This document shows, piece after piece, positions 22,501 to 37,500 of a DNA stretch of 64,000 nucleotides. How positions within the stretch are numbered: the stretch's first letter is position 1; each line of letters opens with the position of its first letter. The position numbers and the translations under genes are program-made. Source of the stretch: Acanthaster planci (lineage: Eukaryota; Echinodermata; Asteroidea; Valvatida; Acanthasteridae); assembly GCF_001949145.1 (NCBI RefSeq), contig NW_019091396.1, positions 999,526 to 1,063,525 of the forward strand. Reading direction: 5' to 3'. Under the pieces are notes generated by a model that searched no databases, had not been told where the DNA came from, and saw only the letters and a list, made by a program, of their open reading frames with translations.

Positions 22501-25500
22501 TACAGCCGGGGGTGTCCCCAAGAACTCAATTGTCACCATTTTTGATCTTTTTCAAACTTTGCATGCATGTAAAGGCACTAATATAAAACCATAATTTCTT
22601 GATCGATGCGAAATAACCTTAAAATAGATACTTGGGTTTTTTCAAAACTTTTGTATGAGGGAGATTGAATGGGCCGTATACCTCTGTCAGCAATTTATTA
22701 TAAAGCAACAGCTACTCGTGGTCTTTACACATAATCTTCTCTCGGAGTTTTAAAACGTCACCCACAAGATTTTAAGTTCCTAATTAAATCTATTTAAAAA
22801 ATCATTTAAAAATGTACCCTACCATGACAGAATATTTTGAAAGGGTTTCTGTCGGATAGCCTTATCTCATATGCCCTCACTCCCTCAGAAAATATGCATA
22901 ATAACAACCACGAGTTTCTCCATCCATTGAATTGATTAAAGTTTTTTTTTTCATCCTTTTGAGTGCATGACCTGAAATACGAACGTCATAACTCCAGAGT
23001 CTCACTACTAACAGCATTTTCACGTGACGCTCGTTTAGCTACCTAAAGAGAGACAAGGACTGATATAGTTCAAGACGAGAAAGTTCGCCGTGGTGGGTAT
23101 CTCTTACTTTTGGGCTTCTCACACATGTAGTGATTTTCAGCGAAGCAACTGGTGCCGAACCATTTGCCCTGGCTGTCCAGATGCATCATGGCACAGTTCT
23201 GGGAAACCGTAGCCGGCCGTTCACTTCCCCAGTTAACGTAGGATGCAGGCGTGCCGTCTATCCAGTCCCAGCCCCCTGTGAGTGTATAAAAGAAAGATGC
23301 TAGTTTTTGCCACACGTCACAAGAGTGAACAATTCCACACTATTCTAAGTAAATATCATAATTACGTTTATTCGTGAACGTTTTAATAGACCAAACAAAA
23401 GTTTAACGGACCAAACAAAAAGAAACTTGAGGTAAAATGAAGACCTTCGGGCAGTGAGCATATAGCCCAATACATGCTCAAAGATTGTACTTTTGAAGGG
23501 TTATTGCGGATGCAGTCAAACCGTGTCCAATTTTTTTGGCTATGGTTGATGAAAACACGCATGCATAAGGAAGCACTCAGCTAGTTGCTTTGTGCATTCC
23601 CCAATAGACGCATGTGTTATTTCAACTAGTAGTCAAGCACTTTGGATGCGGCTCACATTGCACGCTGGCAGTGGTTCTAGCCTACCGTGTGTATTGCGGT
23701 GTAACCCAAGCAGGATTTCAGACAGCCCGAACCTCTCCTCAGCCAGCTGGCGCACGAACTGATTCTCGGCCTGACTGTCGATCATGACCAGGTCGGCTCC
23801 GCGGCTGAACTGGCAGTCATAGCGCGCCTCGGGAAAGGACTTCTGGTTGAAGATATTAGACGGCACGACGTAACAACCGGAGCCGAACTCCTTCCAACCA
23901 GGGGGACAGTAGCCAGCAGAGGTTGGGTGGGGAGTTGGTGGCAAAGCTGTAGTACCAGAAATAGAACAATTATCCGAATTCATTGATCCCTGGTCATCGC
24001 CGACAGTTTTGCTGCATGCTTGCTAACGATTGGTGCTGCTGTTGACGATTCACTGATCTTATTGTCATTTGTGTCGACCATCTGCTCAAGTTTGAAATTG
24101 TCCTGACGCTACTGTTTTTTTTGGTTTTTTTTCAAATCGTTATTTCAATGAAACCGCTCCGATTTGAATTCTACTTGTTCCGGAAAAGTATTGAAGTTTG
24201 AGGTTTATAGGTAGAGAAAGTTTAAGTGATCTTATTGAAGGTATATTCATACATATTATACAGAGCAGCGGTCTTGTTATTGTTTTGGTTCGGTTGGCTC
24301 GTATGCTCGTAGTTTTTGTTTGTTGGTTACCGGTACTTTGTGTCTTAGTTGTTCTAGTTCATCTATAAACGGCGAATGGAATAAAGACTGTCCGCCCAAG
24401 GGCAACATACACAGTTCGCTTCTGATCACAGAGGCTACCATGGTGGATACTAAGGCATTGTAGCAAAGAGCACCTGCCCAACCCCGGAAAACCTTTCCCT
24501 TGCTAACACTAGCTATGTAATCCCTCAAAATTATCTTCATAATACGTTATTGTGTGTACATGCAATGAAGAAAATGGACATCAGACCATGGACAGCTTGT
24601 GTCTCTACGGGACGTTTATGCCGTGCCCTGTCTTCAAAGGAAAACCTTTGATGCGCAACTGGGGTCCCTTTCGTTGACACTGGAGTTGAAATTACTTTTC
24701 ACCCATAAAGCTGACGAGAAGTTGACTTCATTTTTTCAAATAATGTGATGGTAGATTTCCTGGTTAGTAACCCTGAAACAAGGCTAACGATAATTTTCGA
24801 ACCTGTGGCAATCTTGCAGGCTGTGTAACGTGGGAAGACACAGCCCACTGTCATCCATTCCCCGTCCTCCCAAAACCATTCTCTTTTGGCCATGATGGCG
24901 CAGTCAGCCCCGTTGGGAGAGCCCCACCCCCAGTTTGAGTAGTGGAGAGGCCAGCCGTCAATCCACTTCAGTGTATTTGTCGTCTGTGGCATAAAAACAC
25001 ATTTACCGGTATATGATTATTCAATGCCTTTGTTCTTTCACTATTTGTTGAAATTAATGCCCATAACAAAGCCTTAACCAAACCCGTAACCAAACTAACC
25101 TTAAAATAACCCTAACCCTCCTCAATCCTTCACCTGTTGGAGGATTGAGGAGGGTTAGGGTTAATAAAGCAAATAAATGAGGAAATTTCCGCAACAACGC
25201 CACAGGGCCTCAAACATTGTATTAAATTCTTTCTCTGAGATGGGTGAGGGCACGGCCCAATATCACAGCTCTTCAAAGCACACAAGATGCTGAGGCTCTG
25301 CGTTTTTCATGGAGACCGTAAGTAGTAAGCACAGCAAATCAGAAGGCACCCTCATTTAGGAGGTAAATTTGACGACGTAACATAGGAATCTCTATACGCA
25401 CAAGGGTAAGCACTTCCACATTACGCAGCACAAGCAAAATAGTAAACATGACTTTTCTGCTAACTTTTCAGGAGCTCCGTGGGCCTGTGGGAAAGCTCCT

Positions 25501-28500
25501 CGTGATTGTTAAACACCGAAAGCAAGAATTACTTTGCTTTGCATAAGTATTACAGGTACTATAATTCAAGGTTCTTCTCCGTGTCACTATATTTTCTTTA
25601 ATGTCTTGTTACGCTCTGTTCCACCTACCACTATTGGCTAAGTCCTGTGCACTGTATGTGGTTGCAACTGCTAGTTTATTTCACGTTTCTTGCTTACATT
25701 TACTAAATTTGGTTTCACGGGGAAGTGCCTGTTTATCAGTGAAGTCTCTATATATTAAGAAATATTTTCAAAAACGCGATGAAACGGAATTGCACCATCT
25801 TCTGGTTGCCTGAAGTCAGTTTCGACTGGTTTATATGGTTAAATTAATCAGTAGACTTAAGAAATCAGTTTATGGACACCCTGCCTTTCTTCTTTTTACC
25901 TCAACATTTTATAGTTGAAGAACTATTTCAGGGTTTTTCAAAAGTGATTGAAATTATATTGTGTTTGGGAAATAAAATTCTGGTATAAATCCTTTTCGAC
26001 GAGCAGAGGAAGGGTGTGTTCGTCGAGTTATCTTACGGGATCTTTTTCCAGGCCCAACCACACACTCCCGTTGGCGTATTCGTTAGCCATGGCTTGGAGC
26101 AGGGCCTGCTCGTAGCCGTTCAGTATAGAAGCTACCGTAGCTCCATCATCAGCGCAGTACTGCTTCGCCTCACCCATGGATCGTAGCTTCGAAGTATCCA
26201 GCTTGAAGCAGGCCTTGCCATTGTAAATGTAACCGGGCTTGTAGGGACAGGCAGGCAGGGTGAAATTTGTTTCTGGAATTGTTGGATCTTGCAAGAAATG
26301 AGCCACACGTTTAAGTTGTTTTGTTTTTTTTTGGCAAAGTTTAGATTTAACATTTCCCTATTGTTACCACAATTACAACCAACCAATCCTAAACTCAACC
26401 AAGCTTAACCAAACAAACCTCGACCAGCTATTCAAAAGCTGGCCGACCGAACAACACTATACAATCAAGGTGGTTCCTATTGATATTTACGGTTAAAGCT
26501 TCACATACGGCTTTGCCCGATGTGTGTACATAGAATCAATATCAGCTCAACCTTCCTTCCGATCCAAACAATAACAGAGCAAGCTAACAGAGTAGACTTG
26601 GGCAGCAACATGTCATCCAACCTGACAAAGCTCAACCTTACAATAGGCACATGAATTACGAGCAACTTCAACAGCACTACGTAGGGTCCTAGGCGCAAAA
26701 GAAGTAAAAAGAGATGCCGATTGAGCTGATTTGCGTAGGTAAGAGTAGTAGGTGAAAGGAAAACGAACGGGATACAGTGAGTCTGTGGTTCAAAGCCTGG
26801 ACAGCACTTTTCCCCTAAGTTTGTTGGCTCAGGTAGGTTACGACATATATAATTTCCTAAGAAAATTTGTAAGTTTGAGCTTGTTTTATGCAACTGGAAA
26901 ACACTGTCTTTAATGCATTATCGTCAAAGAGTTTCACTATTACAGTGGCAATTACATCACATAATACGATAATACATTGCTTAAAGTTTCGACACGATGA
27001 GTATAGATACACACCTGGTTTCATGAGGCACACGTAACTGTTGCGCTTTGAGCAGTCTTCGTCATTCCATTTGCCCGTCTCTTCCGCTTCGTTCATTAAT
27101 TTGACGCAGTCCGTGGAATTCTGTGACTGGAGCACCGTAAGCAACGGTGACAGTGATAAAGCACATTCGATCCAATTAAAATAAGATCAATTTATTGGGA
27201 TTCTAATAACAATGGGCCAAGTGAATACACTGTGCACATATACCATTATATACTACACCTCAAGGATAACCATGGGCGTCACCGAATTTTTTTTTGGGGG
27301 GGGCATTTTTTATCCCGGGGGAAATTTCTTGGAGGAGGGGAAGCAATCATCTGTAACAAACTAGTAAACCATAAACAGTTTAAGGTTGTCATTTTCGGTG
27401 TTTTTTTTAAGCAAACGGCTGATTTTCATCCCTTTGGTCATTTACTTCATTCCTTTTGCATTTTTCCATTTTTTTACATTTTTTTCTTTTTTTACTCTTC
27501 CAATTTTTTCTTTTGGGGGGCAAGTGCCCCCATCGCCTCACCCACCCCCTTGTGACCTCATGATAAACATCTTAATGTGGAAGTAAAATTAATATAACTC
27601 CGAACAATCTATTTATGACACTTCGTGAACAGCTTACATTGGAACCATCAGGCTCGTTATATCCCCAGTTCTCGTAGTCAAAGGAACTCCCGTCGTTCCA
27701 GAGAAACCTGCCACTGGTCCCCAAAGACGATAACCCAATCCACACATCGTATTCAGTGGTAGTCAAGAAAGCAGCCAATAGTGCTGTTACATGGAGAAAA
27801 TGACAATACGTTTACAGGGGGCCGCTCAGGGGAAAAATGTACAGATTCCAAAATCAAAAAAGGATTGTTTCACATTCAATATAAATGAAAAATTGTTTTT
27901 CTTTCATTCCTTTGTTCTTAGTTTCATTCGGTCCATGCATACTATTGTACGGAGCGTTCCTTGACGGTCGCTCAATGCAAACCCGACACAAGGTTTTCCG
28001 CCACAAAGGGGGAGGGTATGTTCATGCCGTAAAATGTCGCCTCTGGATATATCCACTGATTAAATTGATGGATTGAATAGCACATTTACTCGTTACTGTC
28101 CGAGAAAAGTGAGTCACTCTCCTGTGAATCGCCACGTTAAGTTCTCATTCAATCGTTTGTACTCTAATGTTGAAAAATCTTAAAAGGAACTTTAAATGCA
28201 CTTAAATGTCCCTACAAACTGGCCACTGTTAAGCACCCTCAAGAACTCACTCTGAATATTGTCATTGTGTATGGAGGCCAGGTTGGCCCCTGGCGTCTTC
28301 TGACATTCCGCCCTGGCATCGTGCCACGTCTTCCGCGTGTTGAAGGTTTTCCCGCCGATCATGTAGCACCGATGGTTATGCTTCCACCAACCCGTCGGGC
28401 ATCCCCCGACTGGGACCTCTGTGGGCGCCGGAGTGGCCACAGGAGGGTCGTCTACGTTACGCTTGCAGATAAACTGTCTCTGTACACCACAATTGTTGTC

Positions 28501-31500
28501 ACTCCAACAGCCCGGAGGAGCTAAATATCAGCAGGGAAACTTTCCTCTTAATTTTTTTTCCAACAGTGAACACTGAAAGTTTTCCAGATTTTCCAGAAAG
28601 CGCTGCACCTTTGATTCCATCTGGAAACATTGCCATAGTTTTTCAATCATGTTTAAAACGTGCAAGTAAAATATTACCCAGATACACCTTAATTTCCCCC
28701 CCAATCGTTGAAGTAGGTTTCGTATTTATAACAGAAAGAAACTTTAGCATCAGTGAATAAATTCGCATTAACCTCTCTGTGCACCCTCGTCTTCCCTTAC
28801 AAACAAGACAAAACTCACAAGAGAAAAATTTCTGCATCTCCACGCACTGCTCTTCACCGTTCATATCATCCGGCTGGCCAGAACGCCAATTTTCGAAGTC
28901 CAAAAGACTGCCATCTGACCATCTAAACAATGTAAACAAAAAAGGAAATAAAACTACTCACAGCTTATGGTCAAAATGCAAACAATCAGATTTGTCATCA
29001 CAGACAGACAGTATACGCGAGTTGTCCTGGACCTGTGACTGCGGATTCATCAGGAAAATTAGCTTTCAAACCTCGACCTGCAGATTGGATCAAAGGTTTT
29101 TCTCCTAGCATTACGAGCTAGGAGTTGCATTTATCAGTCACATTCAGGGATACCAGTGAGATACCGCACGATTTCGCTCTATTTTTTAAAACCAATACAA
29201 CAGCGGAACTGCATTTTCGTCAAATGTCACCAGCAGTTTAAAACTCATACTTACTCATAGTGTCCTGCGTAGGAGCCATTCTCTCTCAAACCAATCCAGA
29301 AATATGAGGCAAACAGCTGGCTCTGGGCAAAGTTAAAAATATCACTCGAATCAAGTTATTTGATAGTTACGTTAGTAAAATTATACTAATAAACTTGAAT
29401 TTCTACAATTTTTTGGCATTGCAGTTTATATTTCACGAATTTACACACTCCCACGAAAGAGGAAGACTCATACACATGGAATTGTCGTTTTCAACATTAT
29501 TATACAAAGATACAAGACTACATTTTCACAACGAGATTGAAACGTGTGAGGAAGGCATAGTTTTCCTGTTCACAGGCCATCTTGTTGCACAAAAAATGTG
29601 TTTTCCATCCATTTATCTAACACTTTCTTCGTGAGCTCACATATTCAAGAAGAAAGCTGAGTTCTGCTGAGTCGTGAATGGACACAAGATGACTGTTCTT
29701 AGCCTGGCACCAGGCTTCAGCATGATGCCAGTCCTGAACGCCGTCAAATTCAAACGAAGAGCTGAAGAAGTAGCAATACGGGTATCGGTGGATCCAGGTG
29801 GGGTCATCGGCACAGGGTTCGCCTAAGTTCAAAAACAAAGGTCTACTAGTCCATTATTCACAAAGAAGAAGTTATTATAGGAGAGAAGATTTACCGGTTG
29901 GCTATAAAAATGACAGGATTTAGCTCATCACCATGCACGACAAGGTAATTCTTTGTGCTGACAAGGTAGATTGCGCTATATTGAGTGAATGACGAGTCAT
30001 TGTGACCTTTTCATTTTATAAAGTGAAACACAATGCGTTCTTGCTTTCTGTGCTCAAGATGAACACAATGTGCTAAAACTAACACTTGAATTGTTTGTCA
30101 GCAGTTTCAGTGCTTTTTGTATTCTTCACCAAAATAAATATTTTTCACTCCAAATTGCTTTTTAGGAATATTCCGTTTCAAGCTTGAAATTGCTTTCCTG
30201 AATATTCCCATCCCTATTCCTATCACCAGCTTAGTTGTCTACATACCTGGAGATAACGTTGGTGCAGAAGTTGTTCTTAATTCGATACCTAGGGAGTACA
30301 AAACAGATCAAAGAATCACAAAAATAAAAAGACCATGACCTTTGAATTAAAAGTTTAAAAATGAGCTTTTTTCACAGAATTTATGTCAAAAAGCTTCATT
30401 TTGCCATCTATCGCCATCAACTAAATCTCCTCACGAAAACAGCACGGCTGATTCAATTCAAAACAGAAAAAAATCTTAAAATATGTACTTCAGTCATAAA
30501 CTAAAATATTTCAGAAATAATTCACAACAAAATACGCACGTTAATGACTATAAGGAGATTCGGCATACAAGTAGAACGGGATGGAAGATTCAATACATAA
30601 ACATTTTAAAAATGAATGTATGCTACATGTGGAAAATGGCTTGCAGTTACCTTTGGGCATTTTACAGATGAAATTCAGCTCTTGGTAGCAAGGTGCATCG
30701 AACCATCCTGTCGTGGTAGAGAGAAAGGTCAGCACACACTGCTCTCGACCGCCGCTGTCGTTGGGTTGTCCGGTATGCCAATAAGTGTACTGCACCACTG
30801 AGCCGTCACTCCATTCATAGCCTGAGCAGATAGGACAAAACGGCAATTTTCTAAATTGAAGTAACATACAAAATGGATCCTTGTGTAAAGAAAACAGTTG
30901 CAAAGGAGGGGACACACAATTTGTGTGAAAGCAACCCTTAACAGGGCAGTTGACTGTGCACCTGTATTTTTTTCATTGCCAAATAACCTATAATACCTTT
31001 CCTTGAAGAATGACTCCCTTTACTAACAACTTTGGACGAACTTTGCTACATACGTTGTATCTTTATGACTTTTTTTACTGTGTTGTTTCTAAGGATGAGT
31101 CAAAGAGTAACTGTGTGATGAAGACTGTTACCAAAAGAAAGTCATTCTGCAATTTTGTAATCGGTTAATACCGATTGGCAGAACTGGACCTCCGTTAATT
31201 TTGCATAACTCTTTAAAATTTAACGTCTTGGAGACGTGATTGTTACGTATTTCTATGTGAGTTTCATTTCTTTGCTTTAAAATATAAACGCCATACCGCC
31301 TTCATTTCTCCAGTCATTAAGCCCGATCCAAAACCCACGATCCGAAGTTGGTGTGCTGAAAAAGATAACAACATCCTTCCATGACTCACTTGTATTTCAC
31401 GCGTAATATAACACTGGAATATTCGTGAAGCTCATGTCAATGCCGAATTTAGGCAGTAAGAATGAAGTTCAAAATAATGACATCAACTTACAATGAGTCA

Positions 31501-34500
31501 ATGATGTGTCTCTCTTCGTTTGGGTGGTGGAAGCTAGCCAGGCTGGCGCCAAAGCTCCCACACGCTGTATAAGCTTCTACCCACGTGGACCCATCTTGCG
31601 CTGAACTGATTTCAAACGGCTTGCCAGTGGAAACAGAGTAAATCAAAAACGAAATTACGATTTTCTTTATTAAAGTAGCCTGTTGTAAAAGATTGGAGAC
31701 CAAAGAATTATTTCTAGACTCATTTTTTCCCGATATCCTGCCGATATTATTGTCTGCCTGAATACTGCTTTTGACAATACAATCTACAAAGAAAATTAGC
31801 AAGACAAGTTTCTTTCACAATTTTCGTAAAAGATGGGAAAATAGTTCAAGTGAAAGGTCCCTTATTTTCATTTACCAAGTTCTCGGCCCCTAAAACAAGT
31901 CCAGAATTCCTGTGGGATTTCCCTATCTATAGAAACGTTTGAGGGCCCACCAAAATAAAACACAAACACCAACTTCCACGCACACGCAAAAAGTTCCAGC
32001 GTCTCTTTCCCTCTTTAGTCTTTTATTTTAATATGGGAAAGCGTCGAAAAAATCTCACGGCTTCAGCATTAACAAGCACTGTGAATTGCCTTCAACTATG
32101 GCACAGCATAGAGCTTAATAAACAACGGCACATACAGGGCCTAGGGAATGCAAGTATCAAAGACCAATTCACTTGGGCATGCATGGGGCCTATGGTTCAC
32201 CCATAATCCCGCTGACAGAGTTGGCAAAGCGTCACGAGGAAGAAAACTCACGAGGGCAGCAAATTATAGTCCCGCTGTCAAAGGCTGCCCAGAAACGGGA
32301 AAGATTGCTGCGTCTCCGTTTCTTAAATCCTTATTCTATTTTCTTCCAAGAAAAGACCAACCTTAAAGCAGTTGTCTCCATAACCAATCCATCCTGGGCT
32401 GCAGCCAACGTCAGACGGCTGAGTAGGTGGGTTTGCAGTTGGCAGCGTGATGGTGGGCCAGCCGATGCGGGATTTCTCACAAATGAAGAGGTAGCCTTTT
32501 TCGCACGATCGGTCGCTCCAATAGCCGGCATCGGAACCAGACTTCATCGTCACACAGTTTCCCGTTGAGTCATCTGTTTTGGTTGTGAAAAAGTGGCAAT
32601 CACGCAGCTTATTAGGTCATAATTTGGAGCCTTTTGATAGAAAAGTCTGTACTACTCCGTAACAAATCAGTGTTACCTTTTCAATATAAAAAGGAGCAAT
32701 TGGTACTTTACCTGGCTGCCCGCTGGCCCAGTTGGTAAACGTGACCTCACTTTGGTCAATCCATTGATAATAGCCGCGACTTGCAAGGTCACTCAAGCCG
32801 ATAAAGTAATTATCCCACCTCTTCAGACCCAAGACACCACTGAGGAAAGCCAACTCATACCTAGAGATAACAAATACAGATACTGGCTCTATAATGAACA
32901 CGAACATGATACGCATAATACCCAAGGGAAGCCAAAAACACATGCCCCCAAACCTCAAACAAAGATTACATCACCAGGATCACAAAGTCTTACTTTCAAC
33001 TAGGACAAATTAATGTCACGGAGTATAATAGTGACAACTTGAGTACTTTGTAAATAAATATAATTCTCTAGCAACGAGCAAACCATAGATACATTTTCGC
33101 TGTGACGGCAGCTGAACATTTCGATGAATCTGGAAATGACAGAGAATGCTTTGTGGCAGTGGTAAACGTGCTGCCTCAACATCCTTCCCAAACTGTTAAA
33201 GCTCACCCATCTTCAATGACGACAAGTTGTCCCCCTTCTGTAGAGCACATACTTGCGGCATCAGCCCATGCAGCCCTTGTCTGGTTAGCTAGGTAACATT
33301 TACCCATCCATGGTACCCAACCCTGCAAACAACAGGTAGTGAAAGGGATGTAGGTCACTTAAAATTAGCCGAGATGAATCACAACTCGGCCAAACGTTGT
33401 CTGGCATAAAACACTCCATGCGTAGACGTTTTAGAGTAAATGCAAATGATTTGGTCAACGTCATACAACTACTCAAATGACGTCTACATCATGGAAGATT
33501 ACAGCCTTGGGAGATACTGACGCGAGTAGCGTAAAGAGGCTCAAAGTGAGTATGAGAGATCCTGCATTTTTTTCAATGAGTTTTACCAAATTGCTTCCTG
33601 AAGATCGATGTCTACATAGCAAAGCTGGAATATGTCGGTGACATTTTCTTTAAAACCTTTTATCTTGAACTTTTTTTTCAAAACAATGTTATTCGTTAAT
33701 TTGCAACACTATTTAGCATTAATTGTTTTTAAAGTGGCGTAGGCTAAGGATGTCCACTCTGTAGACAAATAATGTCATAACGAAAGCACAAGTTTTTTGT
33801 ATTCCTGAAAAATGATCCTGAACATTATCACTGTCCGTTTCACATTAATGATAAAAACGTTCCATGCTGGCAACCTGACACTTACATCTGGACACGAATC
33901 ATCAACGGGAGGCGGGGGAGCCAAGTCAATAGGTTTCCTGCACAGTGCGCTCAAGTAGTTCCCAGTGCATTTAGTGTCACGCCAATAGCCCTGTAGCGGA
34001 TTGAAAAGGTACCACTGTGACAGCAATGCCCCGTTATCTATCTTTCTAGCTATCTTGATGTCTATCATTCAAAATGTCAGAGCTGAACATCCTTGGACCA
34101 TATTAAGTGGCACTGTGGTATCTACATGTCTTTAATCGCCTTTATTTTTGGGAGTTCAAAATTTAATGTAAGTTTCGTCCCCCCCCAACAAAAAGTTGTG
34201 TACAACAAGGCTATCCACCTTGATCAGATGCACCCCCGATAGGTTGAAAAGAGCCATGTTATAAAGGAGTGGTCATTGTGTTGGTGGCGATGCAACTGAA
34301 ACGCGTGCATTTCATAGTCGTTTGTGAACCAGCGAAGTGCAGTCCCCACCAATGGAGCCTGCGTTGCTAAGAAAATTGCGCCTTTTTTGGTCTAGGCTCA
34401 TAGTTATAGTCCAATCTCATAATTGTTTCCGGCGCTTTACAGTCTTAACTTTATATCAGGTCTAAAGTTTCAAGACATTTGGGACTTTTTCTAAAATAAT

Positions 34501-37500
34501 TCACCCTTTTGTTGTTAATTCTACATCCTTTAATGTCCTTTTTTTATAACACGAATATTACGGGGGCGATCGAATGGCCCATTCCTAGTTCAAAATGTCA
34601 CTTACCCCTGCAGGGCACACGCACCCATGGTGCATGAATCAGAACTCCTAAAGATGTGAAAAAGGCGAGATTTTGCATAAATGCCTTGTAAACAGCCAAA
34701 GTAAAAAGACTACCACCATACTCACCGAATCAATATGCATCTCAGTGCAATCGTTTTCGTCGCCGTTATCAGGCTGGCCAGAGTCCCAGTTAGTGAAGGT
34801 GACAGGTTCACCGTCTGACCATGAAAACCATCCCTCCAACGTTCTGTCGGACAGCCCTATCCAGATACGATTCTCCGATGGTGCCACTGTTTGTCAACAG
34901 AAAAGAGCAAATTCGAAGATTTTTCCTTTTCCATGACAAAGGGCAAGGACATGGTTTCAAGGACGAGACATAAACGGTTGAAGTGGGACATACAGTTAAG
35001 TGTGGCGTGTCATCGCCGTCTTTGTTCATTTCTGTTGATGTACAGGATAAGGCTGAGATATAATAATGATGATTACAATTTAGGCCTAAGAGAAGGTTGA
35101 ACAGGTTTGGGTGTGGGGAATTTCGTGTCGTAGAAAGGTTCTTCTCTATTAGGGGGGGAAGGGTGAAAGAATTCCCTATTTTGCACCTTTAAGAGACATT
35201 TATGCAAATGTTTAGGAGACACTTCTGCAAATTCTTGGAAGGGAAAACAGGGGACAGTCCCCCTCCCCTTTGGCTATGCCACTGAGTTTTACAATGGATA
35301 GCTCCTTCGAAAACCTTCTTAAATATGTCAACACCAAAGTAACACAAATCAACACACTACAAATCGTGTTGCGCCAGCTCCCGCCTTCCAAAAATTCCTA
35401 ATTTCTCTTGGGAAGGGACAAGAAGGGGAGGCAAGAGTTGACAGACAGAGTGGCAGGTGCCCCTAAAAATGTTGGTCAATACTGTAGTTTTGTCACTAAA
35501 AACAACACCTCATTTGTAACCAATTAATTTATTCACGCTAGGCAAAAAGGGTCGTTCACCAGGGAAGTTGCATGATGACTGTGAAATTTATAAAACTGCT
35601 ATTGAGCAGATAACAGAATCATTTTTTAACAATAAAGACACAAGTGCGTCCAGGAAACATTGACGACATTCTGAAAATGACAGCTGTCTTGTGTCTGAGG
35701 ATGCAAAGGGATTTCGAGATCGCCTGATTTCTATCGACAAAAATGGAAGTCTACCAAAATGGACACTTATTACCCTCGTGCATATATCCTCGTATGAAGT
35801 TGTTGGTGTTCCTGTCCTCGATGGTAGCTAACTCCGCCCCTACGCTGCGACAAGAGGACTCAGCTGTCAATAGGTCCATCTTGGTGGTGTTCAGGGAATA
35901 GCAGTGACCATCGTAGCGACCCCAGTCGGGCGGACAGTTGTATTCGCTGGGCAGCGGGGGAGGTCTGGTTGGGGATGGCACCGTCAAATCTGGGAAAATT
36001 TGAAAAAGGAGAGAGATGCGACTCTTTGTTGTAGGGCTACGGGGTTGTATTTCATGGCAAACTAGGACTTTTTTAAAAGAGACTTTAATGAACATTCAAT
36101 GTTCCATGTTTTAAAAAGATCCAATAAGGTTTGTTCTGGTTATGGGTAAATGATTGTTCCGCTTCTAATTCTGTTGTTAGGATATGCAAATACATGTTCT
36201 ATTAGCGTCCTCAAAAGAGATTACATCTCTTTTTTTTTTGTTAACATCTTTTGTCTTTGGGATGTAACAAGGATATACCCGTGGCGGATGGTTATGGGAT
36301 GGTGAACAACATTAACAACATTAATTAACATTAATGTGTTTTTAATTTAGCAAATTAGCTTATTTTTTAACCGAGAGAAGAAGGTTTTCCTGATCTATCT
36401 TTATATATCCGGGAACTTTGATTAAATGCACCCACCCCTTTCGTAATAGTCATAGTGATCCCCAGGTTCAGTGGTAACGAGTCCTCCCGCCGAGACAGCA
36501 TCGAGGGAGCTCAGGTAGCAGCTCCGGTGCTCACGCCGGTAATCGAAGGAAAGACACGTTGTCACGTGCAGACAGATATGGGCACAGTCCTTTGGCCAGA
36601 CGTTATACCAGAACTTAGTCAGGTCACTGTGATCGGGTAGCTTCCGCTGGGTTGATGTACTGTAGTATTTCAAGATATAAGCTGTGGATAGAAATGTTTA
36701 CACATTCCCACTCAAATGTACCTCGGACAGCACATACAGCGTACTTCATTAAAGTCCATGAGCCTTGACCTGGACCAAGAGAGGCGCAATTTTCTCACCA
36801 ACGGAGGCTATTTTGGATGATGTCCCCGTCCCCATATAGGGACCGGTAGCAAGCTGCAGTTTAACGTGTGCAATTAGCCCTGTCTATTTAGATGCTGAAT
36901 ATTTGTTTTTGTCAGGGCAATAACAATGCTTTAACATGAATCACGTTTACACGTGAATAAAACACAAGTACCTATCCTTGCCAAGCCTCTGTTGATCATA
37001 GTGTAGTAATTTGTTTTTCAATAATAATCATCGATAAATCATTTTAATGATTTATTTTAATCAGAATTTGTTTCAAATCAGTAGTTGTGTTAAAGTTTAA
37101 ATAAATGAACAATTTACGGTGAAGTTATTTTTCGTAGCAAGGAAGAAAAAGCACAATGTTCTATCAGCTCCTGCTTGATTTATTCACTGAGCGGGCGTCG
37201 TTTTCTCATTTACATAAAACTGGCAGGATTCTGCCAGTTTCCTTACCCGCTATCGGCCCCTACGTTCTGTAAGACGTCTAGAGACTACATACGGAATGGG
37301 AACCAGTCTAAGGCTTCCTTGGTCACTGCCCCTCGCTAGTTTACGAATAACTATGAATCTAAATCAGCAAAGCCTCCATCAGGAAACATCACACCAACTT
37401 ATTATTGATAATCATACATTTTATTGATCAGCATACACAATTTGGAGTAGGGTCCAGTTTTAATGCACGAGGAAACCGGAACACCAGGAGAAAGCCTACG

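Noticed and set aside
28192-28250. Exon 34 continuing to a GTAGGG donor near 28,205
   Set aside because: It would end in phase 0 and break the frame with exon 35; the strong GTGAGT at 28,250 gives phase 1 and a normal CTLD.
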